Below are positions 60,681-64,000 of a stretch of 64,000 nucleotides of DNA, in pieces (the stretch's first letter is position 1; each line of letters starts with the position of its first letter). The translations under genes were made by a program, and so were the position numbers. Under the pieces are notes generated by a model. The model did not search any database. It saw only the letters and a program-made list of their open reading frames with translations, and was not told the origin of the DNA. Source of the stretch: Aquirufa ecclesiirivi (lineage in GTDB: Bacteria; Bacteroidota; Bacteroidia; Cytophagales; Spirosomataceae); contig NZ_JAANOP010000002.1 of assembly GCF_011250515.1 (NCBI RefSeq), positions 1 to 64,000 of the forward strand, written 5' to 3'.

Positions 60681-61238
60681 TTACTCTTCTTCAGATTTGA
60701 AAGAATATAAAGATGTATCTAATTGTATATTATCCGCATTGAAATCATGGATAAACTCCTCAATCACTTCATCTGTTAATGCAGGAACATATAAAGCAGC
60801 CTCTAAACCGATACCAAAATCAAAGTCTTTATCTACTTCTACATATTCACTAACCTTGATTTCATCGTTTTCTTCCATTTCTTCGATGATTTCTAAGACC
60901 ATCATTTCTACTTCTTCATCCAATGAATCATTTGCTTGATAGGTCTCATCCCTGTTTTCAATAGGAACATACAAAGGAAAATGCTGGATAGCTTCTCTCT
61001 CTGCAGCCTCATATAGCAAGCTAGAATAATGTAATTGTAGAGTACAAAGGATGGCGTCGTAGACTACCTCTTTTTGCTCAAAATGGCCCACAAATTGTAT
61101 GTGGACCATTTCTCTATCATTGCTTACCGGAAGATCTTCATCTTCAATCAAAATAAAGTTACGTTTTTCAGATACGCAAAGCTCTTTCAAACGGTTGATT
61201 TCCTCAGGAGAAAATCCGGGATTGCTTATTTGTGTCAT
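60681..61238 (-). CDS. Acidic conserved protein of unknown function
   Basis: A 185-residue protein that I do not recognise. It is strongly acidic (DSLDEEVEMMVLEIIEEMEENDEIKV) with no signal or membrane segment, and it has a helix-rich front (SPEEINRLKELCVSEKRNFIL). It sits between rsmE (2-bp gap) and glutamine synthetase III (11-bp gap), so it is co-transcribed with both and might be linked to translation or nitrogen control. No catalytic motif can be seen. Confidence 0.75.
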   Translation of the reverse strand: MTQISNPGFSPEEINRLKELCVSEKRNFILIEDEDLPVSNDREMVHIQFVGHFEQKEVVYDAILCTLQLHYSSLLYEAAEREAIQHFPLYVPIENRDETYQANDSLDEEVEMMVLEIIEEMEENDEIKVSEYVEVDKDFDFGIGLEAALYVPALTDEVIEEFIHDFNADNIQLDTSLYSFKSEEE

Positions 61239-61249
61239 AAGAAGACAAA

Positions 61250-63457
61250 CTATTTAATCATTAATAATTCTCTATACTTTGGTAATGGCCACTCATCATC
61301 ATCAATGATCAATTCCAATTTATCCACAGCATAACGGATTTCTTCGAAATATCCTTTGACCTTAGAGCCATATAAGAACGCTCTTTCTTCCAGATTTTCT
61401 ACGTTATTAGCCTCTTTTCTTGCTTCTGTCATATCATTTTGTAATAAAACAATCTTAGAAGTATACTCAGAGATTTTTTTAATCATTTCAATCGTTGGAG
61501 CAAAATACTGAGGATCAATGCCAATTTCCTTCTGTCCTTTCACATTTTCTACCAATTGAGTTTGGTATTTTAATGAAGTAGAAACAATGTGGTTAATCGC
61601 CATATCTCCAACAACACGTGATTCAATTTGGATTTTCTTAATGTAGTTTTCCAATTCAATCTCGTAACGAGCATGCATTTCTTCTTTAGAATAAATGCCG
61701 TATTTCGTGAATAATTCAATTGACTCTGGGCGAGTATAAACTAACAAAGCCTCAGGAGTAGTTTTCATATTAGATAAACCTCTCTTTTCTGCTTCTTCTA
61801 CCCATTCATCCGAGTAACCATTTCCCTCAAAACGGATTTTCTTAGATTCTTTGGCATAACGCTTTAACACATCCATGATGGCCAATTCTTTCTTCACTCC
61901 TTTTTCTAAGATAGCATCTACCTCTTTACGGAATAAGATTAATTGGTTAGCTACAATGGTATTCAAAATGGTCATGGGTGCTGCTGAATTGGCAGAAGAA
62001 CCAACGGCACGGAATTCAAATTTATTACCTGTAAAAGCAAATGGAGATGTTCTATTACGATCCGTATTATCCAAAATCAAAGAAGGGATTTTGTTGATAC
62101 CTAATTTTAGGTACACATTATCTCCTTTTTCTAATTGGAATTCTTCGATATCCTTCATGTTTTCTAAATCATCCAATACATTGTTCATGGTAGATCCTAA
62201 GAAAACAGAAACAATCGCTGGAGGCGCTTCATTGGCCCCTAAACGGTGCTCATTGCCTGAAGATGCGATCGATGCTCGTAATAAGTCGGCATTATCATGT
62301 ACCGCTTTAACTACGTTCACAAAGAAAGTTAAGAAACGAAGGTTTTCTTTTGGTTTAGAAGATGGTCCCAATAAATTGACACCCGTATCCGTACCCAAAG
62401 CCCAGTTATTATGTTTACCTGATCCATTGATACCAGCAAATGGTTTCTCATGGAACAATACTTTTAATTTATGTTTTACGGCTACTTTCGACATCAAATC
62501 CATCAAAAGCGCATTGTGATCACAAGCTAGGTTGGCTTCCTCAAATGTCGGAGCCACCTCAAATTGCGCTGGAGCCACTTCATTGTGACGCGTGCGAACA
62601 GGCATACCTAATTTTAAAGCTTCAATTTCAAAATCAACCATGAACGCATTCACACGGGTTGGAATAGATCCAAAATAATGATCTTCTAATTGTTGACCTT
62701 TAGCAGGCGCATGTCCAAAAACCGTTCTTCCCGCCATCATTAAGTCTGGACGAGCATTGTATAGAGCCTCATCTACTAAGAAGTATTCTTGCTCAATACC
62801 TACGGTGGGTACAACTTTAGTTACATCACGATTGAAATATTCTTTTACCACAGCAGTAGCTGCTTTGTCGATTAATTCAATAGATTTCAATAATGGAGTT
62901 TTGTAATCAAGTGCCTCGCCTGTATATGAAACAAAAACTGAAGGAATACATAAAGTAGCTGTTCCAGCCGCATTTTCCATGATAAAGGCAGGTGAAGATG
63001 GATCCCAACCTGTATATCCGCGTGCCTCAAATGTAGAACGAATTCCACCGTTCGGGAAAGACGAAGCATCTGGCTCTTGTTGTACTAAAGCAGATCCTTT
63101 GAATTTTTCTACCGCCTTACCCGTACTTAAATCAATATCGAAAAACGAATCATGTTTCTCAGCAGTAGTTCCTGTTAAAGGTTGAAACCAGTGTGTATAG
63201 TGAGTCGCTCCTTTAGAAATAGCCCAAGATTTCATCGCTGCAGCTACCTCGTCAGCCGCATCACGGTCGATTTTGGAGCCCGTATTAATGGCTGTCGTAA
63301 TCTTAAGGTATGCTTCTGGTGATAATAATGAGCGCATCACCTCATCATTAAATGTCATATTGCCGTAATAATCACTTACTTTTTCAGTAGGGATTTTCAC
63401 AACGGCAGTAGCTCTACTTTGAGCTAATTCAAGAGCTTTGAATCTAGTTATTGCCAT
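61250..63457 (-). CDS. glnN: Glutamine synthetase type III
   Basis: A 735-residue enzyme, the length of the GSIII class (about 700-730), far longer than GSI or GSII. Markers include the GSIII N-terminal region (KSWAISKGATHYTHWFQPLTGTTAEKHDSFFD), GIEQEYFLVDEALYNARPDL, the metal/substrate site HEKPFAGINGSGKHNNWALGT, and NRTSPFAFTGNKFEFRAVGSS. It condenses glutamate and ammonia using ATP. It is transcribed with the acidic unknown gene, rsmE and the DUF4159 gene, and divergently from a type II enzyme. Adenylylation control is not expected for GSIII. Confidence 0.95.
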   Translation of the reverse strand: MAITRFKALELAQSRATAVVKIPTEKVSDYYGNMTFNDEVMRSLLSPEAYLKITTAINTGSKIDRDAADEVAAAMKSWAISKGATHYTHWFQPLTGTTAEKHDSFFDIDLSTGKAVEKFKGSALVQQEPDASSFPNGGIRSTFEARGYTGWDPSSPAFIMENAAGTATLCIPSVFVSYTGEALDYKTPLLKSIELIDKAATAVVKEYFNRDVTKVVPTVGIEQEYFLVDEALYNARPDLMMAGRTVFGHAPAKGQQLEDHYFGSIPTRVNAFMVDFEIEALKLGMPVRTRHNEVAPAQFEVAPTFEEANLACDHNALLMDLMSKVAVKHKLKVLFHEKPFAGINGSGKHNNWALGTDTGVNLLGPSSKPKENLRFLTFFVNVVKAVHDNADLLRASIASSGNEHRLGANEAPPAIVSVFLGSTMNNVLDDLENMKDIEEFQLEKGDNVYLKLGINKIPSLILDNTDRNRTSPFAFTGNKFEFRAVGSSANSAAPMTILNTIVANQLILFRKEVDAILEKGVKKELAIMDVLKRYAKESKKIRFEGNGYSDEWVEEAEKRGLSNMKTTPEALLVYTRPESIELFTKYGIYSKEEMHARYEIELENYIKKIQIESRVVGDMAINHIVSTSLKYQTQLVENVKGQKEIGIDPQYFAPTIEMIKKISEYTSKIVLLQNDMTEARKEANNVENLEERAFLYGSKVKGYFEEIRYAVDKLELIIDDDEWPLPKYRELLMIK

Positions 63458-63620
63458 GGTTGGAATTTGGTTATCAAGAACGTAAAAATAGGATTTTTGC
63501 TTGTTACTTGAAACAAATTTAATCTCTTTTTCCCGTATATCTTGTTAATTCTAATAATTGTCATGTTTTTTATTTTCAAGTTTAATAGTAAAGAAATTGT
63601 ATAATTTTTATGTCAAAAAA

Positions 63621-63650
63621 TTGTTTTTCTTGAAAACAGGTTTATTTTTG
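63621..63650 (+). promoter_or_regulatory. Promoter of the glutamine synthetase II gene
   Basis: TTG at 63621-63623, a 19-bp spacer and TATTTTTG at 63643-63650 match the Bacteroidota consensus. The ATG lies 51 bp downstream, leaving a 5' leader of roughly 45 nt. Confidence 0.75.
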
Positions 63651-63701
63651 CATTGTATTTGGTACAAAAAATGAATTTTTAATAAAAACACGTTTAAAAT
63701 C

Positions 63702-64000
63702 ATGGCAAAATCTAAACTTGAATACATTTGGCTTGACGGTTACAAACCTACTCAGAGTTTACGTTCTAAAACAAAGATTGAAAATAACTTCAGTGGCAAA
63801 CTAGAAGATTGTGATATGTGGTGCTTTGACGGCTCATCTACTGAGCAGGCTCCAGGTGGATCTTCTGACTGTCTTTTGAAACCTGTGTTCATTTGCCCTG
63901 ATCCTGCTAGAAAAAGTGCTTACCTAGTAATGTGTGAAGTGTTGAATTCAGATGGTTCAGCACACGAAAGTAATGGTCGTGCGACTATTGAAGATGATGA
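63702..64000 (+). CDS. Glutamine synthetase type II (eukaryotic type), N-terminal part (runs off window)
   Basis: The first 99 residues, MAKSKLEYIWLDGYKPTQSL..., are visible. The LEYIWLDG-x-x-P-T-Q-x-LRSKT start, WCFDGSSTEQAPGGSSDCLLKPVF and PDPARKSAYLVMCEVLNSDG are marks of the GSII beta-grasp domain. It makes glutamine from glutamate and ammonia. It is cut by the window end, so the catalytic barrel is not visible. It is placed head to head with glutamine synthetase III, 244 bp apart. Confidence 0.93.
   Translation, partial: MAKSKLEYIWLDGYKPTQSLRSKTKIENNFSGKLEDCDMWCFDGSSTEQAPGGSSDCLLKPVFICPDPARKSAYLVMCEVLNSDGSAHESNGRATIEDD

Noticed and set aside
61875-62519. 214-codon plus-strand open frame opposite glutamine synthetase III
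   Set aside because: Antisense shadow of a strongly conserved enzyme; no independent support.

Overview
The window looks like a chromosomal segment of a low-GC member of the Bacteroidota, most likely order Cytophagales (an Aquirufa/Arcicella-like freshwater bacterium would fit; this is inference from gene content). Pointers are a GldC gliding protein, a fused CcoN-CcoO cbb3 oxidase, a long (about 670 residue) IspG, a type III glutamine synthetase, and promoters of the Bacteroidota form TTG-N19-TAnnTTTG (rlmD, tRNA-Leu, glutamine synthetase II). Genes are tightly packed: six convergent pairs overlap at their 3' ends, and the only stretch over 300 bases without a gene is 57646-58460.

Layout. 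1-110: start of an IS256-type transposase leaving the window, with an inverted repeat. 200-8975 (minus): five-gene run encoding mostly exported proteins: GH30 glycosidase, Gfo/Idh/MocA oxidoreductase, sialate O-acetylesterase-like esterase, PIG-L/LmbE deacetylase and a penicillin-acylase-type amidase. 9108-15178 (minus): SulP-family transporter, DabA and DabB, a putative inorganic-carbon uptake set with intact predicted DabA zinc ligands. 15315-19098: a small unknown exported protein and a large PVC-type heme-binding c-type protein. 19285-21471: a second acylase. 21526-23806: a soluble PAS histidine kinase and a receiver-CRP fusion regulator, tail to tail with the cbb3 oxidase assembly and structural genes 23790-32398 (safE-ccoH-ccoG, DUF2892, ccoP-ccoQ-ccoNO-ccoS-ccoI; ccoQ and ccoS are 50-51 codon genes). 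A cNMP-domain protein is divergent from ccoI.

33130-48684 is mostly housekeeping: SDR, RlmD, DnaB, PhoH, GNAT, pirin, a DUF3127 protein with an SSB-like tip, tRNA-Leu(GAG), TrhO, a class C beta-lactamase-fold hydrolase with a Gre-type factor, nucleoside phosphorylase, GNAT, SurE, Nudix, CDF transporter, and a queD-folE-SDR pterin operon. 48764-51328: GH109-like NAD-dependent glycosidase with a FucP-type sugar transporter. 51417-57645: IspG, a small membrane protein, GldC with a thioredoxin-fold protein, CinA and a dihydrolipoyl acyltransferase. 57803-58269: a noncoding near-palindrome of about 467 bp that looks like a mobile or repetitive element. 58461-64000: fatty acid desaturase, DUF4159 protein, RsmE, an acidic unknown protein, glutamine synthetase III, and the divergent start of a eukaryotic-type glutamine synthetase II cut by the window end.

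The best candidates for something undescribed are the 467-bp palindromic element, the PAS kinase/REC-CRP pair beside the cbb3 cluster (with a possible operator and a terminator touching the ccoG start), the GH30-deacetylase-acylase operon, and the pterin-operon SDR that lacks the catalytic tyrosine. No CRISPR array, prophage or rRNA gene was seen.
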